Shown: in pieces, positions 24,483-37,639 of the stretch
Position numbering within the stretch: the first letter of the stretch is position 1
Layout: each line of letters begins with the position of its first letter
Notes under the pieces: model-generated
What the model saw: only the letters and a program-made list of their open reading frames with translations
What the model was told of the DNA's origin: nothing
Databases searched by the model: none
Program-made: the position numbers and the translations under genes
NCBI GenBank assembly: GCA_019614645.1
Contig: JABWDB010000031.1
Span: 3,162,001-3,226,000 of the forward strand
Length of the DNA: 64,000 nucleotides
Direction of reading: 5' to 3'
DNA from: Stratiolaelaps scimitus
Lineage: Eukaryota > Arthropoda > Arachnida > Mesostigmata > Laelapidae

Positions 24483-24758
24483 CTGAAAATAAAACAGGTG
24501 GTTATAGTAATAAATATATGTACATTCATACTCAAATACACTTGAAACCAGGGTTGGTTTCCACAAATATGAATCGAATTGTCTAATTTATTTAATAGGC
24601 AGCTATTATCGTATGCTGCTATGAGTATTCTATTCTGCTGTGTCAAATTTGTCACAATATGACAACGTTCGCATGTGACAACAGACTGCCATCAGTATCG
24701 GCGTTCTGCACAAAAGAGTTTTATACTGATAAATTACCCTTTTAGGAAGGTGTTAAGT

Positions 24759-25705
24759 ATTAGGTCGGTTCATAAGTCCCCGCGCTTTGATTTTGGCCAT
24801 TGTCCTTTCCACTTTCGCCTTCTCCGTTTCTTTACTTCTATATGCCGTTCGAAGGCGCTTTCACTCCTCTGCACGCGTGTTCAGTCGTGTTCTACGGCGG
24901 AGCAAACATTCAATCAATTTGCGGCTCCAAACATGGATGTTGCAGATGGAAAAAAAGTTCATTTTGACACCTGCTCTTCTTCGCCTTTCACAGAGGCCAA
25001 AAAGCCGCCGAGGCAACTCGGAGCATATGTTCGGTGTACGGTGCGGACTCAATTAGTGTAAGGAGCGTTCAAGAATGGTTTCCCAAGTTCAAATTTGGTG
25101 TTTTGGGTGTCTCAAGGTGTATCTGAAGGATGACGGCCGCCAAAAAAGTCGAGAGTTGGCCGTTAAGATGGGCTGGAGCCACCCGACATCTTCAGCCACC
25201 TTAATTCGATGGGATTTGTACAAAAACTTGGGTGTTGGCTTTCGCATGAATTGAGCGAAAAAACCGATACACTGGGAAATGCTTGAGAATAAAAAAAACG
25301 GTCAACAAGGAGGTTTACCTAGCCCACTTGTATCGAGAAATCAAATAAACCGCAAGAAAAGACTCGAGAAACAAGGCTAAGCCATTCTACAGCACGACAA
25401 TGCCAGGCCCTACACCGCTTAAATCGTTAAAGAGGCTTTCCAAGTGCTTGAAAGGGAGGTTCGAACCCACCGTTTTCTTGAACCCACCGTATTCGCGGGT
25501 CCTCGGTTCGACAGACTACCACCTTTTCTGTTCGCTGGCAAACAATCCTAGTGGTCATACAGTTGACAGTGAAGAGAGTCTCAAAATGTGACTCGAGAAC
25601 TTCTTCGAGAGTAAAAGTAGAAAATTCTAGCGAGCCGGCATAAAAAATTGGCTGAAATGCGCGAGGAAGTTGTAAATAGTGGCGGAGGATACATCAGAAA
25701 ATAAT
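24759..25705 (+). mobile_element. Decayed mariner-family DNA transposon in the first intron of the MIG-13-like gene
   Basis: A typical mariner left terminal repeat (TTAGGTCGGTTCATAAGT) lies at 24759-24776. Downstream, shifting frames give mariner transposase pieces: an N-terminal helix-turn-helix part (AAEATRSICSVYGADSISVR, about 24995-25060), a catalytic block around LQHDNARPYTA (25388-25420), and a C-terminal part TDYHLFCSLANN followed by GGGYI near 25680. Several frameshifts, stops and a missing middle segment mean it cannot encode a working transposase. No matching right terminal repeat is visible. It lies on the strand opposite to the host gene, inside the intron 24483-28182. Confidence 0.8.
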
Positions 25706-27778
25706 TGGTTTGTATAGTGTGCTCGAAAAGGCAGTGTTTTTCCTTAAAGAGCTCGGGAACTTCAGGAACAAGCTAAGAGATATATCGTTCCTCGCGTTCG
25801 TGTATGTTTCATTTGAGAGTAAGCATGAGCAAGCATGCACCCGCAATTGTCGGATGTCTATTCTTGTTATCAAAAAGCGAATAGTCCACGACTCATTGTG
25901 TTATTCATAATGCCTTAATATAGTATAATGTGATATTAGAATATTGCGGGCGTCCTTTAGAGTACAATACACAAAACCATAGCTGGTTCCCCTGAACTGC
26001 CTCCAAAGGTGGAAAGTCACTACGTCCGTAGTTTTCGACCACTGCTTTCAATGAATCGCCTTTCAGGCCCAAAACATTCATTTTAAAAATGCAGTTTCTT
26101 TAATAAAACGGTAAACCTTACATTGCATTACATTTTGTTTTGTGTTCGTTCGTAGTTCTAGTGATCAGTAGATGCGTCGGGTACAAACGTTCCCGAAACA
26201 CCGACTTCTTTTCTTTGAGGATGAATATAATTATCAATATTACGACGTTATTCGCGAAGTTGTCTTTAAGGGCACGGCGACGCCTTGGTCAACACAGACA
26301 GAGTTTCTGAGCGCAGGCTGGAGGTTATTATCTTTAAATTTATTCATTTCAGTGAAATGGGAGAAGTTCGGACGTCTAGCGGTCTCAAAGAAGTGCAGAA
26401 AAATCGATGTAGTGGTTTAGAACCCCAGGCCCTTTGCATCGAGTTAGCGAGGACACATATGAACCGAGACAGTTCTTCTAATATTTATGGTTTCATAAAT
26501 ATAGTTAGATATATTATTCTAGTATTATTTTTTAATAGTAGCATCAATTTCATCAATGCACTTCTTGTTCAGTTCTCATCAGCCAGATATACATTGTGAA
26601 AGCTTGACAATCAAGCGTATTCTCATCACTTCAACCTTTTGCAGTGTGTAACCTCTACTCTAACCAATTTGTCACTGATTCGTTTAAATCTATAGATAAA
26701 ATTGTTTCCCAGGCCTGCTAGATTGCATTCCTTAACTGACTGGTGCTTTTAATAGGTCAACCTCTTGAGGAACACGCCCGACTGTGGACGTGGATCAAGC
26801 GTTTCCCATCGAAGTTCCCGGTATCCCTTCCAAGACGGAAATTGACATGGTAATACATATCGTTATAGCATGCTGTTGTCACAATCCGTATATTGTATAT
26901 ATATATATATATATATGAGAAAAGCCACACATCCCTATAGGAGACTAATTAAAAGTTTGACGATTCCGAAGGTAACCTTCACTTCGATTTTAATATTTTC
27001 CTTTTCTGACAGTACGTATTCTCTTAGATAACACCAGTATATGCTATGGAAAAAGATCACAAGAAGTTGTCCCTGAACTCATCGATCTCTCAAACTGCTC
27101 GGGGAGCCGTCCTTTGAGATGAACTCGAACTATGTTATCGCATTTCATGGATAACGAGATAACGACAATTCTTACAATCGGCAAACTCGAGATGACTTAG
27201 TATATAATCAGTGGGTGTGGTGTCGACGACAACTGATTCGATTCTTTTGCCTTCATTGATACGCCAGTAACAGACGATAATTTTATTACTCGTGTTTTTG
27301 AAAACCGAGTATGGAACAGTACGGAACTGTGTGGAATGAAATGCAGGTCTGAGCAAGGAAGTTAGTATTCAAGCGCCATTAAATGATACAGTATACCTGG
27401 TTGAAAATATGTTTATACCAATCGTTTCCCCGGCTCCATCGGCTCCATGTGTCTGACAAATTACGTGGACTAGTTTTTCTGTTGAACTTGTTGAGCCATC
27501 GAAACATTATACCGTGAAAGTAATTAATTTGAAATGAATTTTGCGGCTTTAATGCCATTTATGCGGACCTGTTCGATACTAATAATCAAATTGATGAGAC
27601 AATTACCAGTCCCCATCGCCGTTTACACGATGGTGTAAGGCGTCTACCTAATAATGCTATTTCTCGAATTGGGGAAATCGCTTCGCCGGCAATATAATTT
27701 GGAGAAAAGCATAGCAACACAGGTCGTATAGGAGCTATATTTGATCAATGTGAAGGAACCACATCAGAATCCGGAATT

Positions 27779-27779
<1 letters not shown>

Positions 27780-27849
<70 letters not shown>
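27780..27849. repeat. (TA)n microsatellite, longest in window
   Basis: About 34 TA units, in the first intron of the MIG-13-like gene near its candidate leader exon. Confidence 0.95.
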
Positions 27850-27850
<1 letters not shown>

Positions 27851-28182
27851 TAATGAGTAGCAGTATCCTCAGTCAGTATACTCATGGCGAATTGATACTG
27901 AAATATCGCCGCATTCATATCGTCGTAAACGGAGAAACATGTTCAGAGGAACACAATATGAAAGGATTCTGTATAACAATGCAAACACTTCATATTATTA
28001 TCATTATTATTACTATTATATTTATGGTATGTGGGCGGTTGGGATGAGTACACCACCTGATGACAACCGGCGAATTGGCCTCCTCAATCGATAGCGTTCG
28101 CTGTAGCCGAATTAATTTTCACAAAACAGCCCTTTTTAACGCCGCTGTACATCCTGTAACATAACACAGTCACTTTACTTAC

Positions 28183-28500
28183 AGGTCGCTTGTTGAGTTC
28201 GTCTTGAATAGTCCGAAGTGGGTAATGATCTATTTGCATGAATAGAGTTTCCGTTGTTTATTAATTCGAACGCGGTGTTGCTGCACTATGAAAGCTGAAT
28301 CACAGGAAAGCACCGTACGATCCCGCTGATGGACGAAACGAATTAGCCCACAGACACGCCGGCATGCGAAAAGAGCACCCAGAACAACTGTGCCAGTATT
28401 CAGTCGTTCGAGTAGACGCCGAGATGGACGTCGTCTCTAGTTCAAGACAAGGATCTTGCTATTGCTGTCGCCGCCACCACCGGCGCTGCTGCTAACGTTG
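28183..28500 (-). promoter_or_regulatory. Candidate 5' UTR exon and promoter region of the MIG-13-like gene
   Basis: A consensus donor (GTAAGT, minus strand) begins at 28182. It is preceded by a stretch whose upper part is rich in CpG and GCC/GCT triplets (about 28370-28500). No coding exon fits here, so I read it as a noncoding first exon 3.7 kb upstream of the start-codon exon. It contains an upstream ATG that is out of frame with the main start and would stop soon after splicing. The left end and the transcription start are unknown. The same donor bases read as an acceptor (TTTACTTACAG) on the plus strand, so an alternative reading exists. Confidence 0.35.
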
Positions 28501-28549
28501 CCACTGCCTTTTCGGTGCCTTAATCTCCTGCACACACCCACCACTGAGA

Positions 28550-31500
28550 AAACAATCGATTTTGATAATATGCTCACGATATCGTGCCATATACCGCTCC
28601 ATCTCGACTAAGACAATGACGCAGCAGCAGCAGCAGCAGTTGTGTGTCACAGCCGAGAAAGTGTTCAACCGAACTTCTCTCATTTTTACGCAGACTGTCT
28701 AAAACACACACACACACAAACACATAGACAAACTGTGCTTTCCGAGTTACAATAGGGACGCACCGAAAGCCCACTTGAGCTGGGGACCATTTGGACCAGC
28801 AGCACAGTATTCACTCAATGTTTGATGGGAAGTTGTTGACTATGATATATCGTATTGTCGGACAGATACCTTTAAAAATTAGAAAAATATAATTGAAATG
28901 TTACAACGAGCATACTAATAACAAACATTTCTTTGGGTCACATTTAGTCGTGTGAGCTTGTCTTGTTAACAAGGTGATCCTCCTTTTCTGGAAAGGCACG
29001 CACTTAAAGGAACAAGGTGGTTATAAGCAAGTACTGCGGAAATATAGTGTACTTCATTGTTTAAATCATAAGAATAAATAATTAAATATTTTTTTATACA
29101 CGAGACGGTGTTTAGTTAAGTTTAAATAGTTCGCTCAAGTTGACCTAGAATGTAGACTTGAGATGATCCGATGGAGGGAGTTAATATGAGTTGGGTATTC
29201 ATAGCAAGTGAAAAAGTATGCCAGTATCGGAGTCTAAATGTCAGATAATGATGAAGCAGAACGCTATTATCTGCTTACCGCAAAAAATAGTTGTTTTCTT
29301 ACATGTGTTCAACGGCTGACTATTGTATTTTGGATACATTTAGTGAGACAAGATAAGCCTTGCGATTTTTCGGGGTAAACTCCACCTTGTTCAAATAGAA
29401 GATTCATCTCTGGAAGATCACCACAACATTCTCCGAGAACACACTTTAAGTCTTACCCCGTACGACAAAGAATTAAACTCAGGCTTCATCTGGCTTCGAT
29501 AGAACCAATCGGGAATAATACAAAAATAAAAAACAACAGTCGCATTCGACTTTCTAGAAATTTTAATTAACCGTGGCTAACCTCAGCCACAACTTGTATG
29601 AGATCTTCTGATGCGTCCATCACAGCTTTTATCAGAAACTCTGTGTTTTCGAAGATTAATTGGCAGCCGATATCGAGTGGCGAGTTATTGAAGCAATGCT
29701 TTCCTGGTAAGAAGCTGCAGTGGTAGATGCTGGATGAGTGTTCAGAGAGACCGGGGATGAAGGGGCTGGTAACCGTGATGTCTATTGATTTATGTGACTA
29801 GTCTTCACGTTATCGGTGGATAACTGATAAGGACGTGTCCCATGAGGGACCCTAGGGTGAAAATTTTATAATAAAAATTGTATAATACAATGTTAATCGG
29901 AACGAGAGATGATTACAAACAGTCACCGTGTATGGGTTCTTGAGAACTCGGAGTGAACGAGAGTGATGATGAGATACACAGTTGAAATGGGAGTGGGTCG
30001 AACGGACACCTGGAGAAAGTCTGACGTTATGTTTGTTAGATGTTACGTTTGTTAGATGCCTTACGGGAACTGTTGTTTTACACTCCGACCTGCATTTGTG
30101 CATTCTCGTCTCCACACTGAACTTTCAGGTACTTGTATCGTCTCCAAGTAAGTAGAGACATATCGCGGCCAAATCGTTCGGTCAGTGTTATCATGGTCTT
30201 CTTCTGTGTGTGCGTATGTGTGTGAGTGCGCACTAAACCTTTCCTAAGCTTGCGTGGACCATCAAGCTTCTGGACAATGGCAGGCTCATCAAACGACTTC
30301 TGACCGTTTGTCTCAAGGACGTCTGGGTTGCGTCGCCACCTCATATCCAATATAAAGCCGCGTTCGTGTTGGTAATTGAATATCCAAATCTGGGTGAAAA
30401 GTTGGGCTACGTTTGCCTGCATGTCCCCAGTTCCTCATGTTGACGCTTGTGGATGCATCCTGTGGAAGGGATGTTCTCGTGGTAGTTCTGGCGACTGTTA
30501 TAAAATTAGTTCGCCTATGTCTGCTATTTCTATACAGTGGTTGTTCTCGTTAATGAATATTGGTCCAGATTGTTTGTTGCCACTGAAATATAGCTGTATC
30601 TTGATTTCGTTGTTCTTGATTCAATTTCGTTATGACGTGCACCATTTCCACAATGAATCGTTATCGAAAGTCAAAAAGTGGCGAAGACAAAAGACACGCT
30701 TTGATATTTTTGAATTAGTCTTTATAATAATTGTGCTATCTTAGTAAATCGATACAGTATATTTGCACTCTAAGGATGTTGGCATTCATCCATGACAGTC
30801 GGTGAGCAATCTGCAAGCTCAAACATCGATTCGCCGATCTATTGACATACATGCATCTAGATAGTTGTGAGGCCTGGTGTCCATGCAGGATTTACCTTTA
30901 ACCTCTATAAAAAAAAAGATAGGTATCATGCAAAGATAATTGAGACAATACACACACCACGAGATGAGAATAAATTCAATATTTGCTACACATGAAGTTG
31001 TCTAACAAATAGACAACATGTTTAGGGTTACCTACAACGTTTGTGTAACTATGTCACCGAGACGGTATCAACAGAGCAGGCTAGGTGAATCATAGACGAA
31101 TTATTTCGTTCACAATTGATTCTTCCTAGCAACGACTCGATATTCTTTTGGCAACTAGAAAGTTATTCAGCCGACAGGCGTCAAAGTCAGCGTAAGCTAC
31201 TGCATTGTCGGCGTCACTCAAAATATTTTCCCCATGAGATGACGATGCCATTGATAGCAGCGTTCGTTAATCACCCTCTATGCGACCAGTGGCTCTTGAG
31301 CCGCGATCCTTGAAAGATTTCATACGCGTAATTGTTAGTGCGACTTCGATGCAGACAGATACTACAATAGACCAACGCGGGTCGAAGGTAGTGTAGTAAC
31401 ATTTGGTCATATTCATAAATTGCAGATGAATTGTCAACGACGAGAGAAAACCAAGTGAGCTTGGGAAACTCAAATGACAGAACGCGCTGAGACGAATATT

Positions 31501-31639
31501 GACAGCAATGATTCCCATCTCCTATCGAGTCCCGCGATGTAGCGACATATCAAGAATTCAAGCATTGTAAAAGACTGCGGTTCCGCAAATCAATCAACAC
31601 CTTTATATAGCATTGTATTGTCGATAGGACGTTTGCTCT

Positions 31640-31675
<36 letters not shown>

Positions 31676-33149
31676 TATATATATATTGCAAGAAGTGGTG
31701 GGATCATTGGTGGGTACCAATTTCTCTGTCGGGAATAACACGAGTTCCGCTGGTCCCGTGCGAGCTATATGCACACTGGGATCTGTTATGAAATTACATT
31801 GGCTACTTCTAACATAATTATTAGAACAAAATAGTTAATTAATTACCGCCAGATTACATTACACCAGAGAAGATAATTGTCTGCCTAGGTAGAAGTTTAC
31901 TGCAACATTGGCTTGAAAGCTAGAACATGCTCTCAAGCTATGTCTTAAAACCCAAGTCGACACTTAACGGACGACTTTTGACGATTACATAGACAGCTAA
32001 ACTTAATCGTCTACATTAACTTGCAGAGATGTCCTCAATCTTGACCGACCATAGAAAAATCTTTGCTTTAGATCTGTGAACTTTAAAATCTATACAATCA
32101 TGCACGCCAAAATATGCAACTTTGGAAGGCAGCTCAAAGTATTCCAAATAGAAAGAACAATACGGCGGACTTTGGGGCAATCTCTGGTTGACCAAGAGGC
32201 TGGAGATACACAAACTAGGGTTCCACAATCAACACCTAAATACATCACCATCTAGCAGCGTTGTTGCAGCAGACATTGGAATAATGTATGTACATATCGG
32301 ACACAGTTATGCCGAACATTCAATAAGACTTAGCTGACAAACATGGTCGAAGTTGGGCAAATCAAGGTTGACACCTAGCCCTGCTAGACTCAAAGCGACA
32401 GACAGGGGCAATCTAAAATTTTAGGCTTCTTGTACACTCAATTCATTCTGTGCAACGAGAAACATGATCAATGAGTAAATGCTACGCTGTAACTCACGAC
32501 CTAGTCATTCACCTTGGCAACCTTTAGATCAAACAAATAGACACGCTATAGAAACAGCCTACAGCTGATTCAACGTTTCCAGTGTACTGAAATCACCGAG
32601 AGAGAGAGAGCGATAACTGTAACCTTACGAAAGCCGAACGAGACATTAACAACGAGCGAAATTAAATATATGTGCACGAAGGTATTTTTATCAGGTCACC
32701 GAATGTTGTACAAATATTTAACCTCAATAGAACTATATCGGTTGCTCATCTCTCTCTGGTGATTATTCAGTAGGTCTTAATAGATCACAGATCGCCACTA
32801 GCCATTACCGACTATGGATGAAATCGTTACTAATGAACTCAACAGACGCTAGTTTTTCCAGGTCGGTTTAACCGACTTTTCCAGTTCAACAGACCCCAAT
32901 TTGGTTTTAAGTGTGTACCCGAACTTTGCCAACAAATTATGGACTTCTTAATCAAGGGTGTACCAGAGGTTGCAACATGTATTAACGAGACAACAATTAC
33001 TGGGAAGTCGATGGAAGATAATAATCAGAGATGCTAGAAAACTATTCAAAAATATAACAACGGATTCGTAGTAAAGTTTGTACCCATATGGGGCATTAGC
33101 CTCTTTCGTTAGCGTCTGATATCAGCCTAAAATTTTCTGTGTCTTTTAT
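28550..33149. other. No gene recognised
   Basis: AT-rich, with CA and TA tracts. Three minus-strand frames (31547-31275, 30422-30078 and about 29800-29572) read like protein but have no known domain and no consistent splice chain. They are noted under findings. Confidence 0.4.
31643..31687. repeat. (TA)n microsatellite
   Basis: TA units with one AA interruption near 31670. Confidence 0.9.
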
Positions 33150-33417
33150 GCTCAAGGTTCAGGAGCTAACGGCGGTTAGGGACGAGGTCTTCGACGATGT
33201 CGGGTATACCTTGACGTACATGCTTTGATCACGGAGCTGAGTAGGAATTGAAGAACAATGAAACTTATCATTCATCCTATCATTCCCGATGTAGAGCAGA
33301 GACTATGGTTCCGCATCTAAGATTTTAGATCTAAACCGAAGAGCCGTAAATATGTTCGTAGGGTTGTCCATTGCCACCAGTGTTGGGATAGACACAGAGT
33401 GAGTATCATACTGATAG

Positions 33418-35282
33418 GTGGTCTACTCTGTAACCCAGTTAGAGAATGTCAAGGGCGAGTTAGAGAATGTCAAGTTAGAGAATCAAATGGCTCAACAGCA
33501 GGGCAGACTCCAGGAGGAGAATGCTGACATGGAGTTGGCGGTGGAGGAGTTGATGTTGGAAAGGGATATAGCATGGAAAGGTAAGGAGGAGGCCGAGCCA
33601 GTGGCAGAAAGTCTCCGGGAAGATCTCAAAAACTTGTAGCTCACTCGGGATGACTCGAATCTCGCATTCGAGGAAGTGGAGGACCTGAAGCGCCAACTTC
33701 GGGCAAGCCAAGCAAGAGCGGTAGGTTTAAATCGGGCCAGAAAAACCGCCGAAAACGAGATTGCAGAACTGCAGAAAATGGTCGAAGCACTCAAGGACAG
33801 ACTGACACAGGCCAAGACGGGGGAGGCCAACAATGGCATATAACTCCTTGGCAAGTGTGCAACAGAGAGGAAGAAGCAGGACCAGAAGAATGGAGCAAAT
33901 GGAAGAACAGTTGAGTAAGGCAGTCTCGGAGGAGGAGCTCCTTCAGCTTGTCATGCAGGAGGAGCTCTGGCCCGGGGAGCTCATCACCAAACTGCAGGCA
34001 AATACGGACTCTTTGTTGGCACCACACAGACCGAGTAGAGTGTTGCTTTTGGCACTGCAGTCGGAGACCGACTCGCAGCTGGGTAGCCGGCTAGCGGGTC
34101 ACCACCCTTCTATAGGTGGCCGGACCAGCTCTCTGTCTGAGGGGTCCGTTGCGGTTTTCACGAGCTGCGAGGATTTCCGGGTCGAGGGAACCGAGGAACA
34201 CCCGAGAAACAGTCGGTTATAGTGGGAATCACGCCTCAAGGTAAGAGCGGGACAATAGACTCTGCGTCCATGCGATTTTCCAGGTGATCAAAAAAGCGGC
34301 AGACGTCCACGCCGGTTGGGGCAGCGACGCCCCCCTTCCGCTCATATGCGTGACGGCAGAGAAGCGGTCGAGATACTTCTGGAGAGCCATGGATCTGGGG
34401 CAAGAGCAGCGGGAGTCGCCCAGCTCGACATAGAGGACAGTAGGCAGGAGCGGCACCAGCCTGTAATTCACAGGCTAACCAGTTGGGAGGAAATAAGAAG
34501 ACTATACGGGTCAAGGTAGCTCCTGGTAAAACGTTTGCGGATACCGTCAGGGTCCTTAGAACGAAGGCTACCCATCCTGAATCCTTCGGCGCAAATGTGA
34601 AAGGAGTCAGCCGAAACAAGGACGATGGCGTGATAATTAGGCTTCATGAAATCAGGGAAGGAGCGGCACAAGCAGCGGTAAACTAACTCAGGGCAGAGGG
34701 GGGGTTCGAGGTCGACTACAGGGACGCGCAGCCAACCAAGGGCACCTTAGCTCTTTGGGGCATCGACCCCTGACTCCGATCAGGTCAGATTGCTAACGAA
34801 AGAAAATTCCTTTTCAGGATCTCGGACTCAACGTCTGTCGAAGCAACGGACCCTAAGATGGGGAGGGGAGACGTGTGGTACTCCGTCGTCACGGTGCCAC
34901 TCTCCCTTGGGGACGCAATGACGAACAGGACGCTCAGGTTAGGAGCGTGGTGGTGTGAGGTGGAAAGGTGGGCTACAGTGCCCATCTGCTGCCGGTGTTC
35001 CACCCCGGATACATGGCGAGAACATGCCCCACGTCCGACTCGCCCGAGAAGGGAGAGCCCTGTTATCCGTGTGGACAGCAGAGGCACTTTGCCAAGGTAT
35101 GTGTAGCTCAGCATGAGTTCTGCCCGTCTTGCCAGGTAGGGGGACATAGGACAGACAGTGCCGTCTGCCCGATGTATAGGGGCTTGCTTAGGCAAGCCAG
35201 GGTCGACGCCAAGAACACCCAAGGAGGCAGGGGAAGCACCCTGCAATTCACCCGGGGCACTCAGGCCGGCTGGCGTACCTGA
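33418..35282 (+). pseudogene. LINE ORF1 (coiled coil plus zinc knuckles), broken
   Basis: The 5' part, in shifting frames, is a Glu/Leu-rich coiled coil (33418-33840; e.g. LENVKGELENVKLENQMAQQ). A middle segment from 34480 has an RNA-binding-like fold (FADTVRVLRTKATHPESFG). The 3' part carries knuckles near 34985-35170: CYPCGQQRHFAKVC (CX2CX4HX4C), CPSCQVGGHRTDSAVC (CX2CX4HX6C) and a degenerate first one around RCSTPDTWREH. In R1-type LINEs this protein binds element RNA. At least five stops or frameshifts are present. Confidence 0.75.
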
Positions 35283-35443
35283 GGCAGCCAAGCCAACTCA
35301 GGCCTCGTCATCATCGAAACCTATGATGCTGCACAAGTGGCTGAAAGTGGGAAATGGAGGAAGAGTGGTGATGGCTGCTAAGAAGAATATGGACACGCAG
35401 GATATCACCCCGGAACTGGAAAACGGACAAACCAGATACCAAA

Positions 35444-36130
35444 ATGACGATTAGGGTGATTCAGATAAATCTAAACAGGACGAAAGCATCCTCTGACCTT
35501 CTACCATGGGCAGAATAAACGCCATTGATTTGTATCTTCTGTCAGAACCGAACAGGGCAAGGGCGATCGACAAGACCTCCTGGTTCTCGGACCCCAGCCA
35601 AGATACGGCGTGTGGGCCCTCTGAAACAGGCAGAATCACGACCAGGGACGGAGGAGCAGGCCAAGGGTACTCATGGATCACGGTTAATGGAAAGGCTACC
35701 CTTTTTAGTTGTTATTTCTCCCCTGACAATAGCGAAGATGAGTTTTTAGCATTCTTAGAAGAGCTCAGACGGACGACAAAAGCCAGGCGAGGAAGCGGTG
35801 ATCTAATTGTAGTCGGTGGCGAATTCAACGCAAAGACCCTGGGGCTCTGGCCGAACGGACTCTAGAGGTCAAATTCTGGAGGAGTGGTTCAGCCAGGAGG
35901 CGCTGGTAGTCTGTAACGAGGGCAGAGAGCCCACTTTTTTGCAGGGGAGATCAGATGAGTCACATTGACATCACGGCGGTGGATGAGGGGGGACGGGCCC
36001 GCATTCGCGAATGGAGAGTGGAAGAGGAGGAGCTGTTGAGTGATCACAGACCGATCACATTTCAAATAGAAGGTGACGGCAACGATACGTCGAGTCCTCA
36101 AAGACGAGGCCGCCGGAAGCAATGACAGAT
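35444..36130 (+). pseudogene. LINE ORF2 endonuclease domain, broken
   Basis: An ATG at 35444 starts IRVIQINLNRTKASSDLL, the usual first strand of the apurinic-type endonuclease in R1/Jockey LINEs. After a frameshift near 35505, a frame at 35515-35862 gives LYLLSEPN and GDLIVVGGEFNAKT (usual active-site core GDFNAK). A later frame, about 35885-36110, gives LLSDHRPITFQI, the catalytic SDH block. The domain nicks target DNA to prime reverse transcription. Three or more frameshifts inactivate it. Confidence 0.75.
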
Positions 36131-36412
36131 GAGAAAGATAAGCAAGAGCATAGTAATACAGAAGTTCAACGAACTGTATCCCCAAAGGGACCAGGAGGAT
36201 AACGAGGACGGAGAGGAGGGTGACGACGCCGAGGAAGAGGAGGAGCTCACCCCGAAGCGCATGCAGTTCATCCTAGAGGACGCTCGTTCTGGTCGTAATG
36301 CTGGACCTGAAGAACGCGTTCAGTGGAGGGAGGTCATGGCCGCGCTGGAAAGGAAAGGTTTCTCGGCGGGCATAAGGGAGGGTTGTCTCCTCCTACCTGT
36401 CGGAAAGACTAG

Positions 36413-36646
36413 TTGAAGCCCAGGGCAAGGAGTTCACGGTTGAAGCAGGCGTCTATTCTGGGCCCAACACTCTGGAACCTGGCCTATGACGGGATCTTGG
36501 AGGTCGTGCTACCCGAAGTAGTCGAGTCGCTCGCGTACGCCGACGATCTTGCTCTCGTTGCTCGGGCTAAGGATGTAGAGGCCCTAAAGGGGGCCATCGT
36601 GGAAGCTTTAGCCAGAGTGGCGGAGTGGATGGCAGACCCCACCTGA
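36413..36646 (+). pseudogene. LINE reverse transcriptase palm fragment with YADD
   Basis: The frame contains SILGPTLWNLAYDGILEVV, matching motif B (usual QGSVLGPLLWNL), followed by the catalytic AYADDLALVA with AYADD encoded at 36533-36547. Upstream RT motifs, including motif A, are missing; an acidic segment (36180-36260) of ORF2 linker type lies directly before it. The frame stops at 36646, although related residues continue in other frames. Confidence 0.75.
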
Positions 36647-36854
36647 ACCTCGCGCCGGCGAAGACTGAGGTGGTCTTCCTGACAGGAAGGAAGACACCAC
36701 CTCGAGGACCAACACGAGGGCTTTGAGGTCAGCTCAGCGAGCCCTGGCGATTAGAGGTGCCCGGGCCTATCGCACGGTGTCCACGGAGGCCCTGTTCGTT
36801 CTGGCTAGAGTCCTGCCATAGGACCTCCTGGCTGGGAAGCGTAGAGAGTGATTT

Positions 36855-37430
36855 ATGGACGGCGATCTAGATCTCACGGAGGCTCGCAGCACAACACTGC
36901 AAAAGTGGCTGAACGAGTGGAATAGACAGCCCGACAACGGGAGAAGCCGACAGACCAAGGAGCTTATCCCTGTGTTGCGAGATTGGTACGACCGGCCGGG
37001 TGGAGAGATGACCTACTGGACATGGCCAGTTTATATGGTCAAGATCGGCAAAACTCACATGGACATATGCGTTCTTTGCGACAGCAGCAGGACTGACGGG
37101 GTCGAACACGCCCTTCTCGAGTGCACAGCGCTAGCTGAACCGAGGAGCAGGCGCCCTACTGCGATCAGAAGCAAGACGATTAGGCAGATGGAGAGTCATA
37201 TGATGAGTTCCCGCGACGCGTGGGAAAAGGTCACCGGCTGGTTTGGGGACATCATGAGGGCCAAGGAGGAGCGCGAAAGGGTTCGACGGGGGCGTTTCGG
37301 CGCTGACCACGGGGAGGAGAGCCACAACTCGCTACCCGGATCACAAAAGGCAGGGATAAGGGAAGAGACAGCCATTGATAGCACCGAAGCTGATGGCGCA
37401 CCCCTGGAGGGTGGGATGACTGGAGATTAG
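36855..37430 (+). pseudogene. LINE ORF2 C-terminal Cys/His region, unusually intact (191 codons)
   Basis: This is the longest uninterrupted frame of the element. It ends with a TAG at 37428-37430. It includes LIPVLRDWYDRPGGEMTYW and CVLCDSSRTDGVEHALLEC, the CX2C...HX4C finger found after the RT in R1-like elements, then a charged tail. The intact frame in an otherwise broken copy suggests either chance survival or that the copy is not very old. Confidence 0.7.
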
Positions 37431-37639
37431 AGCTTCAACACCCGTTGGTTTGAAGTATTGCTTACGTCGTTTCAAACCAACTAGGGGTGGGGGGGATACG
37501 GGCTTTAGTGAGTTAATGAGTTGTATTTTCACACTAGGTGGCAAGAGGCTGTTCTGTCACGCATGTGCATTAGGCGTTGCCGAAACCCCCCATAAAAAAA
37601 GGTGATCGTTTATATTCAGACCATGGTTAATGTTGATTC

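Larger units (their letters stand above)
33150..37600 (+). mobile_element. R1/LOA-like non-LTR retrotransposon, decayed and internally deleted
   Basis: Element parts appear in order on one strand: an ORF1 coiled coil (from about 33150), ORF1 zinc knuckles (35000-35170), an apurinic-type endonuclease (35444-36110), a small part of the reverse transcriptase palm (36430-36650) and a C-terminal Cys/His region (36855-37430). Most of the RT fingers and palm is missing between 36420 and the YADD motif, so the copy is internally deleted. Frameshifts and stops break every domain except the last. The local GC content is clearly higher than the flanks. No poly(A) tail or target duplication was found at the 3' end near 37500-37600. 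Confidence 0.85.
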
